Shown piece after piece: positions 37,204 through 48,197 of a stretch of DNA of 64,000 nucleotides. Origin of the DNA: Lactuca virosa (lineage: Eukaryota > Streptophyta > Magnoliopsida > Asterales > Asteraceae); contig CAKMRJ010005745.1 of the NCBI GenBank assembly GCA_928212115.1, forward strand, positions 79,732,046-79,796,045, given 5' to 3'. Each line of letters begins with the position of its first letter. Position 1 is the first letter of the stretch. The translations under genes and the position numbers were made by a program. The notes under the pieces are model-generated. The model saw nothing but the letters and a program-made list of their open reading frames with translations. It was not told where the DNA came from and did not search any database.

Positions 37204-37968
37204 TGTTGGATAAGGTGTCTAAGTCCATAACTTATTTGGTATATACTTGACCCGACCCGGCATGGTCCATTTGGGTTGCACTTCACCCGAACTATTTATA
37301 TGGATAATATTATGAGAAGAGTATATTTGCGGCCTATTAATATATTATAAGTTTTAATATAATATGAAATTGTATTATTTAATTAGTATTGATCTTAAAT
37401 TAATTAAGAATTAATTTAGTGTTCAAAAGGTGACTAATTAAATAATGGGCTATTATATTTATATGGTGTGGGCTAACACTCATTAGGAAATGGGCTAAGC
37501 TTAAATGGGAGTCCATGGATGATCCATGGAGCTTTTAACCCATAGATCCTTGGAATAGGAAAAGACATGGGTTAATAGGGTTTGCATGGTTCATAACCCT
37601 AATCATCTACACTATATAAAGAGGCTTTTGGTGCTTGAAAAAAAACTATGTGTGTGTGCATAAGAGTGGCCGATTTCTAGAGTGGTTGTATACTCTCTCA
37701 TAAGTTTTCCAAGTTTGTGGTGATTTGTGATTTCCATTTGAGGCATTCACATTATTGGTGCTAGGCTCTCAAACTCCTAAGGAATCATCTCACTAACAAA
37801 GGTATGTAATTCTTCTAGTATCTTTTATGTTGAAAAAGTACCCCATGCATGCTAGATAAGTTATGAACCTTGGAAAATTATTTTGCATGTATTTTAGACA
37901 AACATAGATCCAAGGTTTCTAGGGTTGCATGAACACCTTAGAAGTGTTAGTTTGCTCAAAACCCAACA
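37204..37968 (+). mobile_element. 3' LTR of copia element E
   Basis: This 765-bp LTR (TGTTGGATAAGG to AACCCAACA) is followed by CCAAG at 37969-37973, which duplicates 30044-30048. The complete element is therefore 30049-37968 (7,920 bp). Confidence 0.95.
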
Positions 37969-38585
37969 CCAAGTACTTAAGTGTTATATGAAAATTATGA
38001 GTTCTATCTAGTAGATACATGAAGTACTAGTCTCTTCCATACTTTATTTCCAGATAAGAGGAGTAGATCCTCTTCCATTGTCTAGTTTCTCCACAAAAGA
38101 AACAAGATCTATTTATGTGGGCCTTATTGGATTTTTTGGTCTTTTAGGTGTTCAGTCTATAAAACATGGGCCTCCTAGATCACATAAGGTGACTCTTTTG
38201 GGCCTTGTACTATTCCTAGTTTGATGTTAAAAACATCTTTAGCATCATAGTGATGCGTTTACTAGGTATAATGTTTAGGCTTATTGTTGATGGAAAATAG
38301 TTTAGGACTAGGACCTTTAAGAGTATAGAATTTCATATCTCTCACGAGATTGTCTCTTAAGACATGAACTCATTCATTTAAGTTGTATCTATTGAATATT
38401 ATTGTTTCATTAACTCATTAAAGAAAATGACAATTTCATGGTAATGAGAATGGATTATTTTACTACAAAATTTTAACAAAATTCATTTAGTATTTTTAAT
38501 ATTTAAACACTTTAATAATTAATACCCTTTTAGTTTCCAAAAACAATAATTATCAAAGTCTAGGATCCAAGTTACAACATCAATA
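37969..38585 (-). pseudogene. gag: Decayed gag of copia element D
   Basis: On the minus strand around 38060-38110 a degraded zinc-knuckle phrase can be read (CFFCGET..QWKR), in which the histidine and last cysteine are gone. This continues D beyond the E insertion. It stops abruptly at about 38585 against element F. Confidence 0.5.
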
Positions 38586-41500
38586 AATGGTTAGGTATCC
38601 TTTATCCCATCCACTTGCACATCAGAATCATTATTTTCATTCTGCCCCTGGAAGTTTGCATTTGACCCGTTGTTTGGAATCGGATCCTCCCCCTGGAAAT
38701 GAGCATCGGTATTGGGACTCGAATATGAGCTCTGCCCATGGAATGGAGCATCAGAAGGTTGTGGTGGATTGGGGAATTCCGAAGCATTCGGAATTGGTGA
38801 CTCATAGGAAGTCTAGATATTTTCTACAGCTTCATTAACTATCTTCTTCAGTTCATCCTCTTGATTGTCTTTTGCCTTAGATTCAGAAGAGATGGCCTTT
38901 TTCAGTTTCGTCAAACAGATTCATAAATTATTCATACAGATTTGAGAGAGGAATAGTCATCGGATTCATTGATGAATAGATTTCCTCAGATTGACAATCT
39001 GTTTTCTGATATTTCTTTAAATAGCTATCATCAAAGGAGATATAATAGGGTTCTTCAATATTTCTTGACTTCTTGTTCAGAACCCTATATGCTTTCGAAG
39101 TTAACGAATAACCCATAAAAATGCCCTCATCATCTTTCGCATCGAATTTGTTCCTTTTTTCTTTAGAATTGAATATAAAACACCTGGAACCAAACACATG
39201 AAAGAATTTTACGTTAGGTTTTCTATTGTTCAGAATCTCAAAAGGTGTAATTAAGAATCTTTTGTTGATGAATGATCAATTCTGCGTGAAACAACCAGTT
39301 GCAATAGCATCAGCCCATAAGTAGAGAGGAAGATTCGCAAATGATAACATTGTCCTTGCAGCTTCTCAAAGAGAGCGGTTTCGTCTTTCAATGACACCGT
39401 TCTGCTATGGAGTGTAAGGAACAGAGAAGTTGTGATCAATCCCTTTATCAGTTAAGAATTTTTCAAATGCTTGGTTTTTGAATTCCGAACCGTTGTCACT
39501 GCGAACTTTTTGAATAGGCTTTCGTAATTAAAGCTCGATCTGCTTGATGATGTCTCTCATCTTCGGAGCGGCATCTGATTTCTGTCTAAGAAAGAACACC
39601 CAGGTAAATCGAGAAAAATCATCAACAACAACCAAGATATATTTATTACCACCAATACTTTTGATGGCATATGGACCACACAAATTAATATGCATTAATT
39701 ATAGTGGTTCAAGAATCTTAGTGTTGATGATGGTTGAGTGACTCTTCCTACTTTGCTTTCCAAGCTCACAAGCAGCACACAGATGTTCCTTGTCGAACTT
39801 TAGAAGAGGTAGACCACGTACAAGATCACCTAGTATGGGTTTTTTTATATTCTTAAAATTTAGATGGGAGAGCCTTCGGTGTCATAGCCAACTATCATCT
39901 GAAGATGCTTTTGTAAGAAGGAAAATGGATGGCTTCCCTTTGATAGGTTTAAGATTCATAGGATACATTTCTTTCTTTCTTTTAGACTTCAGAAGCACTG
40001 CCTTAGATTTCTTCTCTATAATCTCTGAACCCTCGTCATCAAATGACACCTTTAGCCCTATACCTACAACCAATTGCGAAACACTTATTATATTATGTTG
40101 CAGGCTTTCTACATAAACTACCTTCCGAATGGAGAATTCGCCATGTGTGATCATTCCATAGCATTTTATTTCTCCGGTAGCGTTGTTTCCAAACTTTACT
40201 TGACTGCCATCCTTTAATGATCTGAATTCTCGTAGTTCTTCCCTCCTTCCTGTCACGAGAACAACCACTGTCGATATACCATTTGGAATTGTACTGTTCG
40301 TCACGCATTACCTGCAAGAATTAGAGAGATTTAGGTACCCAAATCATCTTAGCTCCTTGTGAGGATTTCTTAACAATAGGAAAAATCTTAGTTTTATCAA
40401 CCCAAAAAGATTTTCTTTTCAAAACATGGTTCTTCCCCTTTTCGATTTCGAAGACTCCCACTTTGTGATCGCAAAGACTTATTTCAACAGGAATTATTTT
40501 TCGTTGAATAAATTCTTTGTGTTTCTGAGCCATCTTTTTAGCAAAATCTGTTTCCTCCTTTTTCAAATATGCTTCGTACTACTCGAGAGATGGTTCAACA
40601 TCATTTTAGTACCACTAGGACCAGCCTTATCGTAATAATGCTTAACACGATTCAATGGTTCTTAAATGTATTTTCCCTTTGTTTTCCATGAGTTCATTTC
40701 GGAAAGACCTTTTGTTTCATCTGCATTGTCGATTGGCCGTGACCAGAAGAATTCTACGCAACCTTTCGCATTTTCACTATAAACTAGGGACGTTAGTTCT
40801 GAAGTATGATTTTTGTTCAGTCCGGTTTTTATAAAAACTTGGTTCGGAACAGTTTGTACTTTTGGAAAAACTGTTTCTTTTTCATTTAAAACACATGAAC
40901 CTACTACAATACGAATGAATTCAACTAAATTTTCAGGAAATCAAATTTTTCATTGGTTCAACATCATTTTTTACAAACTTCGAGCAATCAACTTCTTCAT
41001 CTACAGAAATCTCACTCATTTCGCTTTCATCGAATTCAGAAGTATTCTCAGAATCAAGAGTATTTTCCGAATTCAACTTCTTGCATAACAAGTCATATTT
41101 CTACATCGAAGTTAATTTGATTTCTTCCTTATCTTTTTCAGTTAAAATTTCTTTCAACATTTTCTTTGTGTTCTTTGAACTTAATGTATTCTTTTATTTT
41201 CTCAAGTCCAACACGATAAGAATCAGAAACATCATTAGAAGAAACAATGGATTCACACTTATAACAATATGCATCGATTTCATCCTCTTTCAATTCAAGA
41301 AAGGCAAAATCATTTTGTGCAAACCTTTTCCTATTTCACAATCAAGATGCAATTGAGTAATATTGAAATATAAACGCTTAGCTATTAAAAATAAAATATT
41401 CATTTGTTTCATAAGTGCATGATTATATCTCTTAAGATAAATAACATCATCATGTGACCTAGTAAGCTCTAATTCCAAGGCCTCTATTCTTAATCTCCTA

Positions 41501-43067
41501 TGTTCACTTTTAAATGTTGCTATGTTAAGTTGATCAGCCAGATTAGTATTACTTAGTTGAGTTCGTTTTAAACTAACACTGAAATTAGAGACAATATATT
41601 TCAAATCGTCTAGTTCAGAGTCAAAGCGAGAAACAGGAATGTTAAGAGATATGAGTATAGAATGTACCTTATCAACAACCTTCTCGCATTCTTTTACTTG
41701 CTCTGAAACTATCTTCACATCAAAGCAACTTTTCAGAAGCTTGGTGACCATCCGTAGCATACCCCCTTCGTTTCGAACCTCCGTTCTGAACCATAAAGCA
41801 TTTTCCTTTATACTCCTGTAGTTCTGACTTTTCCACAAAGCACCTGCCATGTGTGGGTTTTCTGACCTCATCATCTTCGGAGCCAGTTGACCACACTCAA
41901 CTCTTCCATCTTCATTACTTCCTTCCTAAACGATCAATGCCGACTTTGCATTTGATGCACTCCTTTTTCTTAGTTCATCTATCTTCTGAAGATAGTAGGC
42001 TTCATCCTTCTCAGTTTCTTTCTTTTCATTCATCCTCCTAAGCATTCATTCCTTGGCAAAGTGATTCTTGCCATGACAGTAGTTGCAATCATAGCCTGAA
42101 TCACCCAAAAGCTTCTTATCTTTCTTCTCCTCGTCATTTCCTGAGTTCTTGAAAAACTCATCCCTTGGCTTCTTTGAACTTGACTTACCTTGTCTAAACT
42201 TGTTTTTGTTACGATAGAAATTATTTTTATAGAACTTCTTGGGATTGGACACCAAAAGAACTTTGTCTTCTTTGGAGATTTCGCTTTCCAAAAGATCTGA
42301 TTTGGAATCTTCCTCTGCTGCTTTCTTTCCTTTCGCAACCAAAGCTAATGAACCAAGACTACAAACAAGCTTCACATCCTTCGTAACTTCATCTTCATTG
42401 CATCTCAAAATTCCCACAAGCTTGGCCAATGAGTAGCTTTTGAATTGTTCGTGTGCCTTCACAGTGGACACAACAGCTTTCCATTCAGATCTCAATCCAT
42501 TCATGAACGTGACTTTTTGTTCAATGACTTCAAGCTTAAGATTGTGTTTGAGCATTCTGATCAACTGATGATTGAATCGATTAAACGTCTGATCTAGTTT
42601 TTCATCAGAATTTTAAAAGCACCAAACTCTGATAAAAAGTATTGTTTGCACAGAATGTTCCAAATCAGCGTCACTTGAATAAAGTTCCTTCAGCCTATCC
42701 CATATTTCTTTTGCAGTACTACATGCACTCACAAGACGAAACGTATCTGGAGGAAGAGCAAATCGAATAATTCTCATAGCTTTTATGTTAGCCTTAAGCT
42801 TTTTCTTTTCATCGGTAGCAACATCTTTATTTTCAAAAAGGAGTTTATTATACTCAACCAAAGTTTTCTTGTACTGGAATATGTGAACGTTTCATGCGTC
42901 ATTGAATGCCATATAGTGGCACCTTGTTCTTCTATTCCAAGAACGTAATCTTCAAATTGCAAAGCCCACACTTCATAATCTTGAGGAAATAGTATAGGGA
43001 TCCTTGTCGTGGATCCAATACTACTGGAAAGATTGAACGAGAGAGTATGAGGATCTTCGTTATTCAT
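38586..43067 (-). pseudogene. gag and 5' pol of Sirevirus-like copia F, truncated before RT
   Basis: On the minus strand, ATG at 43067 (MNNEDPHTLSF) begins gag. Pieces of gag follow down to 40321 in shifting frames: WDRLKELYSSDADLEHSVQT, a CCHC knuckle CNYCHGKNHFAKE near 42080, and a long coiled-coil segment at 41874-41290. A TAA at 40321-40323 separates gag from pol, which continues in the same frame with TTGCAG and the protease site WYIDSGCSRD. Pre-integrase and integrase pieces run to 38928 (FGSRCFIFNSKEKRNKFD). After an acidic linker rich in CCCCCT-type text the element stops near 38586, so RT, RNase H and the 3' LTR are missing. It is clearly homologous to element G on the opposite strand. 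Confidence 0.82.
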
Positions 43068-43265
43068 AATGTCAAGTATTCACTTAAACAGATATAGAAT
43101 CAGATGTGTAAAAAACTTGAATCGAGTTTAAGGGAAAAACTTGAAATCTAGATCTAGAGTCCACAGCCGATAATAGCAATTGAGACTACAAGAACAAATC
43201 TAAGTATTACGTAAACCCTAGCAAAAACTCGATAGAAGAGTAGCGAATTGATTACACTATCTCCT

Positions 43266-43277
43266 GCTCTGATACCA
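43266..43277 (-). other. Primer-binding site of element F
   Basis: GCTCTGATACCA is the reverse complement of TGGTATCAGAGC and lies two bases inside the F LTR, which fixes the minus orientation. Confidence 0.9.
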
Positions 43278-43279
43278 AT

Positions 43280-43569
43280 TGTGGGAACAATAATATGATC
43301 GATAGATTCGATATTAAATAATGAGAATTGAATGGCAAGAACAAAGATCAAAATAGCGTCGAATGCTTTAATTGAATAGCTCTAGAAGAATTCAATGAGA
43401 AATTCTCTGTGAGAGCTAAATAGGGCGACAAAACTCTAACCCTAATTGATACATGCATGCACATTAAATAGTATAACCCTAGAACATAAAACCTAGAACA
43501 GACAGGCCCAAACCGGTAAACAAGACTATATTAGCATACATATTTGACAGAATACATTTAAACCCAACA
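43280..43569 (-). mobile_element. 5' LTR of element F
   Basis: This 290-bp LTR reads TGTGGGAAC to AACCCAACA on the plus strand. In its own orientation it starts TGTTGGGT and shares phrases with the 3' LTR of G (GGGCCTGTC, GCATGCATGTAT, ATCTATCGATC). It cuts directly into element D's LTR remnant at 43570. Confidence 0.85.
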
Positions 43570-44040
43570 AAGACTTTTGACCAAACCATGTCCCTATGTC
43601 ATGAGCATGTCCCAACATGCTTTACTAGGTTGATTTATTTCCATTAAATAAATGAAAAACCCATGCTCTTCCTTTTGACTCTTATTTTCAAAAATAATAA
43701 AAGGAAGAAGACAAAACTTTTATAACTTATGAAACAAGTTTTTAAAATATAAACTTTAACTTTTTGTTAAAAGACAAAAGAATTTATCTAGCCCAAAATA
43801 TTGTACATGACTTATTAATCCATACCATATGAATTATGTAATGTTACTTGCTAACGAAAATTATTATTTCTTAGAAATAAATAATTTCCAATTAATTATA
43901 AGAGTTTATTGAATATTTATTAAAATCAATTTCTAATAAATAATTAATTATATCAAGTTGTTGTTAGTGTGACCCATTAGTATCATATGTTAATTAGCAA
44001 TATCATGTTAATATGATTCTTGAGCATACAAGATCCTTCA
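43570..44040 (-). mobile_element. 5' LTR remnant of copia element D
   Basis: Matches 25823-26288 (starts AAGACTTTTGACC; ends GATCCTTCA, whose complement is TGAAGGATC). It is followed by AGTAT at 44041-44045, the partner of 25782-25786. Its inner end was replaced by element F. Confidence 0.8.
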
Positions 44041-44259
44041 AGTATAGTAAGTGCATCTTAACTTAAAAATCTTTATGAAAAAAGTTCTCAAAGTTTGCAT
44101 GCAGAACTTCGAATTTGAAGGCTTCTTTTTGTCGTCTCTCTAGCGACTTAGAGCCTTGCTAAAGTACTCAAAAGGCTAAGAAAATTCAGGATCAAGAGTG
44201 GGAAAATATTAGAGAAATTTTGAAGTGAAATTGTGAAGAAATGAAGCAAACTCGTATGG

Positions 44260-44267
44260 TATTTATA
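44260..44267 (-). promoter_or_regulatory. TATA box of LTR J
   Basis: TATAAATA on the minus strand, in the context CCTATAAATACC, is followed downstream by a pyrimidine-rich leader. It supports minus-strand orientation of LTR J. Confidence 0.5.
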
Positions 44268-45773
44268 GGTTGTGATTGGACGCGCCACGTCGTGGTCATG
44301 TGCGTGTCGCGTCGTGGCTTGGCGTAGGCAGTACGACTTCGTCTCTTTAGCTGACACATGGTGGATACTGGTTGCATCGACGTTGCACACTGTGCTAAAA
44401 CTTCAAATTTTCTAAAAATCATCTTACGCATACGAGATCCTTTTCGATGTTCTTTATATCCCGTGTTTTATATCGATGAGTACTACAACTTTCATTTAGA
44501 TTCTATCGCTAATTCTCATTCTATTTTTAATTTTATAGTCTATGGAGATTACAATCTCGAAAACAGTGCAAAATTCATATCTTCTTTATACGAACTTTGT
44601 TCTCGACGTTCACTATATCAATAGTTTCGTAATTACAAGGACATCAACTTTCGTTTAGAGTGTTTTGGCTAACGAGCAACCAATCTGTGTTTCACTTATT
44701 ATGACACACACTAATGTAGCGGAATGAATGTGGAACTTAGAAAAATCATAAGTTCATCATACGAAGTCAAATTTAGGCGTTCTTTATATCCACGGGCTCA
44801 TGATTACGGTCTCTACGACTTTCGATGAGTTTATTTATCCTAAATAATCGTTTAATTTTAATTGTTTATTTAGCCATATTTAATAAGTTTTCACACACTA
44901 ATATTATATACATATAATATCCTATATGAATCACTTTTATATAAGCACATACATGATTGAATATTTCTCTTTCATTTATTTGTAAGAAGTTTACAATTGT
45001 TGACCAACGTAAATGCCTAGTGAGAAACGTGTGCATTATAGTTTCCCCTCTTTATGATAGACGAAACTATCATACGTAATTAGATCGCTTGGGTCTAAAT
45101 GAAAGCATAATGGCAAGGGGGAAGGGATAAGAGTAAAGATGATATGGGACGAAGAGACGAGAGAAAGCATGCCAAGGAATAAGAAGAGAGTATGGGGTGA
45201 GAGAGAAGGGCGTGAGAAGAGGAAGAAGATAGAGAAAGAGAAGGGCCTGAGATGAGATGAAGATGGAGCAAGAGCATGAGAAATGGTAAAGATAGAGTGG
45301 GAAAAGGTATACGTTGAGAAGAAAAACCAGATGTGTCTGGGAAAAGGCTAAGATAGAGCATGAGATATACATAAGAAGATATGGGAAGATGAGATTAGAA
45401 AAAAAAGAGTATTAGAAAGAAAGAGAAGAATTGTAGAGTGTGGAAAGAAAAGAAAAGACATATGTATAGTATGATTGCATGAAACAGAGTATGATATGAC
45501 TCACCAGACCTGTGGTCTGATGTTGTAGATTTTTCATGTATTGCAGGTGCAGGTAGTAGCCATTGTACTAGAGGAAATAGGAGCACAAGAACTTGGACTA
45601 GAAGTTGTTTTATTTTAATATACCCTTGTTGCTTTAAATTATGATTATGACTCTATTGTAAAACCGAAATAGCCTGAGATGTAAAGTGTTTTTGAGTTTT
45701 AGAATTCCGCAAATTTTCATAGAAACTCTAATATATCCCCAGAATATCATAGAGGAAAAATCGGGTCGTTACA

Positions 45774-47650
45774 AAGACAACTACAAATGAACAAACAAGA
45801 TATTGGAAGTAATGGAAATATATGTTGCTTGACTGCTTCATTGAGTTCGTTCCAACCCAAATTTAGAGATTACAAAGGAAAAATCCACACAGAAGTATTC
45901 AAGACTTGACAACTGAAAATTTGTATTCTGTAACTAATGGATAACTGGAAATAATTAACCCTAATCGGCTAATCGTAATAGATTTTCGATTAGCTTGAGG
46001 AAAGGAAAACTGGAAAAGAAGTGAAACACATATTGTTTGGCGTTGTGGATTTGAACAATCGAGAATCAAAATTGAAGAATAGAAGATAAATGTGGCGTTT
46101 CGGTTTTCAAAATCTTGTTGATGTCCTGCACTCATGTCGCATGCGGTTCGTGATTTCGTCTTCCGCTCACTATGATTGATGTTGTGGCCTATTAGACAAT
46201 TGGTAACCGACTAATCGAGATATATTATTGGGTTCGGTTTGGAGAATATAAGGCCTCTTAGAATTGGGGGCCTAAGCCCTAGCTTAGCAAAACATAAGAT
46301 AAGGTCGACCCTGCTTCCATGTTATCAAGGTCGGCATCCGCACCCCCGTGACTTAACATATCCTTATTTGACCTCATCGAACCTTTGTCTCTAAGTGGAA
46401 GTGTTTGTGTATCATACATTAGTTTTCACTTATGTCTTCCATATATTTTGGAGTCTTTTTTCTACATAAGAGCTATTTTGAAAAGACAATATTAGACTCC
46501 ACATATATATCTTACACATACGATTATTTCGGTAATTATCACAATATTTAAAGTTACAAGTTAATATCTTTTTGAAATAAAAGCAAAAAGAATTTAACTA
46601 AATAAACAAAAGTATAGTTTACTTAAATAAATATGATCTACAATAATGTTTAATAACAACAACAATATCTAAATATAAAATCTAAGGTTGGTGGGTATCA
46701 TACCATAGATACTATATTTTTACATTGCCACTTCATTTTTTCCTCGTCCTACAAAGCTAGTGGGTGTCATACCATACCCACCACAGCACACATTTTAATG
46801 CATAAAGTACTACATTTGAAGGAGAAGCTTTTTTTCCCGTGCGGTAAAGTTGTAACACACGGTATGCATACCACACTATAATACGATATGTGGTACAAGA
46901 CACACCGTATGGTCTAATACATATAGACGTGTTAAAATATTCACCTTTTATCAAAATTATTGTCGGGGTGTATAAATCAAGCAAACTAACCAATTCCCAA
47001 AATCCTAAGTTGTATCTATCACCCTAGAATTCCCAGCCAATTGTTTTGCCAAAGAGATAATGAAATCCACCATCCTGCTCCATCTAGAGATATGTTTTTC
47101 TGTGCAGATAAGCTTTTTAATATTTGTTTTTGATGTATTTGTTAATAATTCGTCGGATAATATTCATGTTTGAGGAATATGCTGCACAACATAAGGTATG
47201 TTTGGTTAAAGTGAATAAAGACAACAAAAGAGTGGACGGACTTGATAATAGATTATTTCAGGATATTCAACCCTTCTAATTTATTTGTTATGTTAAAAAA
47301 AAATTCTTTTTTTATCCTTTTTTTTTTTAAAGAGAATTTTCCTAACGAAAATTCCGGGTAAGTTTTCACGCGCCGACTAATCACCCGATGCAAACATAAG
47401 ACTATGTCTCATGTCCTGGAGTCACTGCAAACAAACCCTCACAGTCACAGAGGGTAAGTAGTGTCAAGATTTGAATATTAGCCAATAGGTTATCCACCAT
47501 ATTTTTTTTTATCCTTTTTATCTCAAAACACGGACACGGACACTTATTTTTTTTATTTTTTCCAACCCATTAAATTATTATTTTTTTATTATTTAAATTA
47601 AACTTTTACTATTTTAAAACTATAAAAATAAAAATAAAAATAACATTTAA
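45774..47650. other. Unclassified intergenic region
   Basis: No gene recognised. It contains a near-palindrome GTGGGTGTCATACCATACCC (about 46759-46782, part of a longer GTGGGT...ACCCAC hairpin), an echo of it near 46690, and T-rich runs at 47295-47330 and 47500-47640. Old MITE or LTR debris is likely but unproven. Confidence 0.4.
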
Positions 47651-48008
47651 TGTTGAGTATTTGAGATATTGAAACTGATTTGGCATATTGGTTATTGGGA
47701 AGCCTTTTTAGGGTTCATCATTTATGATTCCTACGATGCATTTACAGTAGAAGTTCTTAATCGAGCTCTTCTAGACTTGGTTTTTAATAGGCTAGCAGAT
47801 TTATATTTATGACATATATTTATTGTTCCTATAAATAATCATTTAAGTTTACTTTTTTGGTGTAGCTTTGACCAAGATTAGGGTTTCTTATACGTTCATC
47901 TCATAATCAATACAAGAAAAAACCTTTATAGATTCCTTGCATTGTTGGTGATTGATTCTTGATTGTTCTTGATATTCCGCATTCGTCATCTCGGATTTAT
48001 TCCTAACA
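47651..48008 (+). mobile_element. 5' LTR of Sirevirus-like element G
   Basis: This 358-bp LTR (TGTTGAGTATT to TTCCTAACA) precedes a perfect primer-binding site (TGGTATCAGAGC, 48011-48022). A TATAAATA box sits near 47830. TTTAA at 47646-47650 matches 60499-60503. Apart from a 30-bp block (47743-47772) it is not alignable by eye with the 3' LTR, which is unusual for one element. Confidence 0.75.
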
Positions 48009-48197
48009 AGTGGTATCAGAGCAGGAGACTGTGTGATCTATACACATTCCTTCTGTATTAAGAATTCTTTAGGGTTTCCGCTTTTATCGAATATATAGAA
48101 GCCGTCTTCTTCCTGTCGACGGTAACTCTTGTGTTTGATAAAACCCTAATCTTAAGTTTACAGGTCAGATTCTAGCGGTTCTAAGAAAAGGCTCACC

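Larger units (their letters stand above)
24061..45773 (-). mobile_element. Probable gypsy LTR J, split by element D
   Basis: TGACATCCCC at 24061 and GGGTCGTTACA ending 45773 look like the two ends of one minus-strand LTR of about 3.46 kb once D (25787-44040 plus its duplication) is set aside. On the minus strand a TATAAATA box lies at 44260-44267. A purine-rich block (45110-45440) is on the U3 side. No matching target-site duplication is seen outside (TTCTT versus AAGAC), so the joining of the two halves is an inference. Confidence 0.45.

Noticed and set aside
44148..44431. Small minus-strand genes near 44.3 kb
   Set aside because: They lie over the TATA and leader of LTR J and show no domain.
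45070..45372. Minus-strand open frames rich in Ser/Leu/Phe
   Set aside because: They are by-products of a purine-rich block (GA-rich on the plus strand) in the probable U3 of LTR J.
24061..45773. LTR J as a proven solo LTR
   Set aside because: The ends look right but TTCTT and AAGAC do not form a target-site duplication, so it is kept only as a probable LTR.
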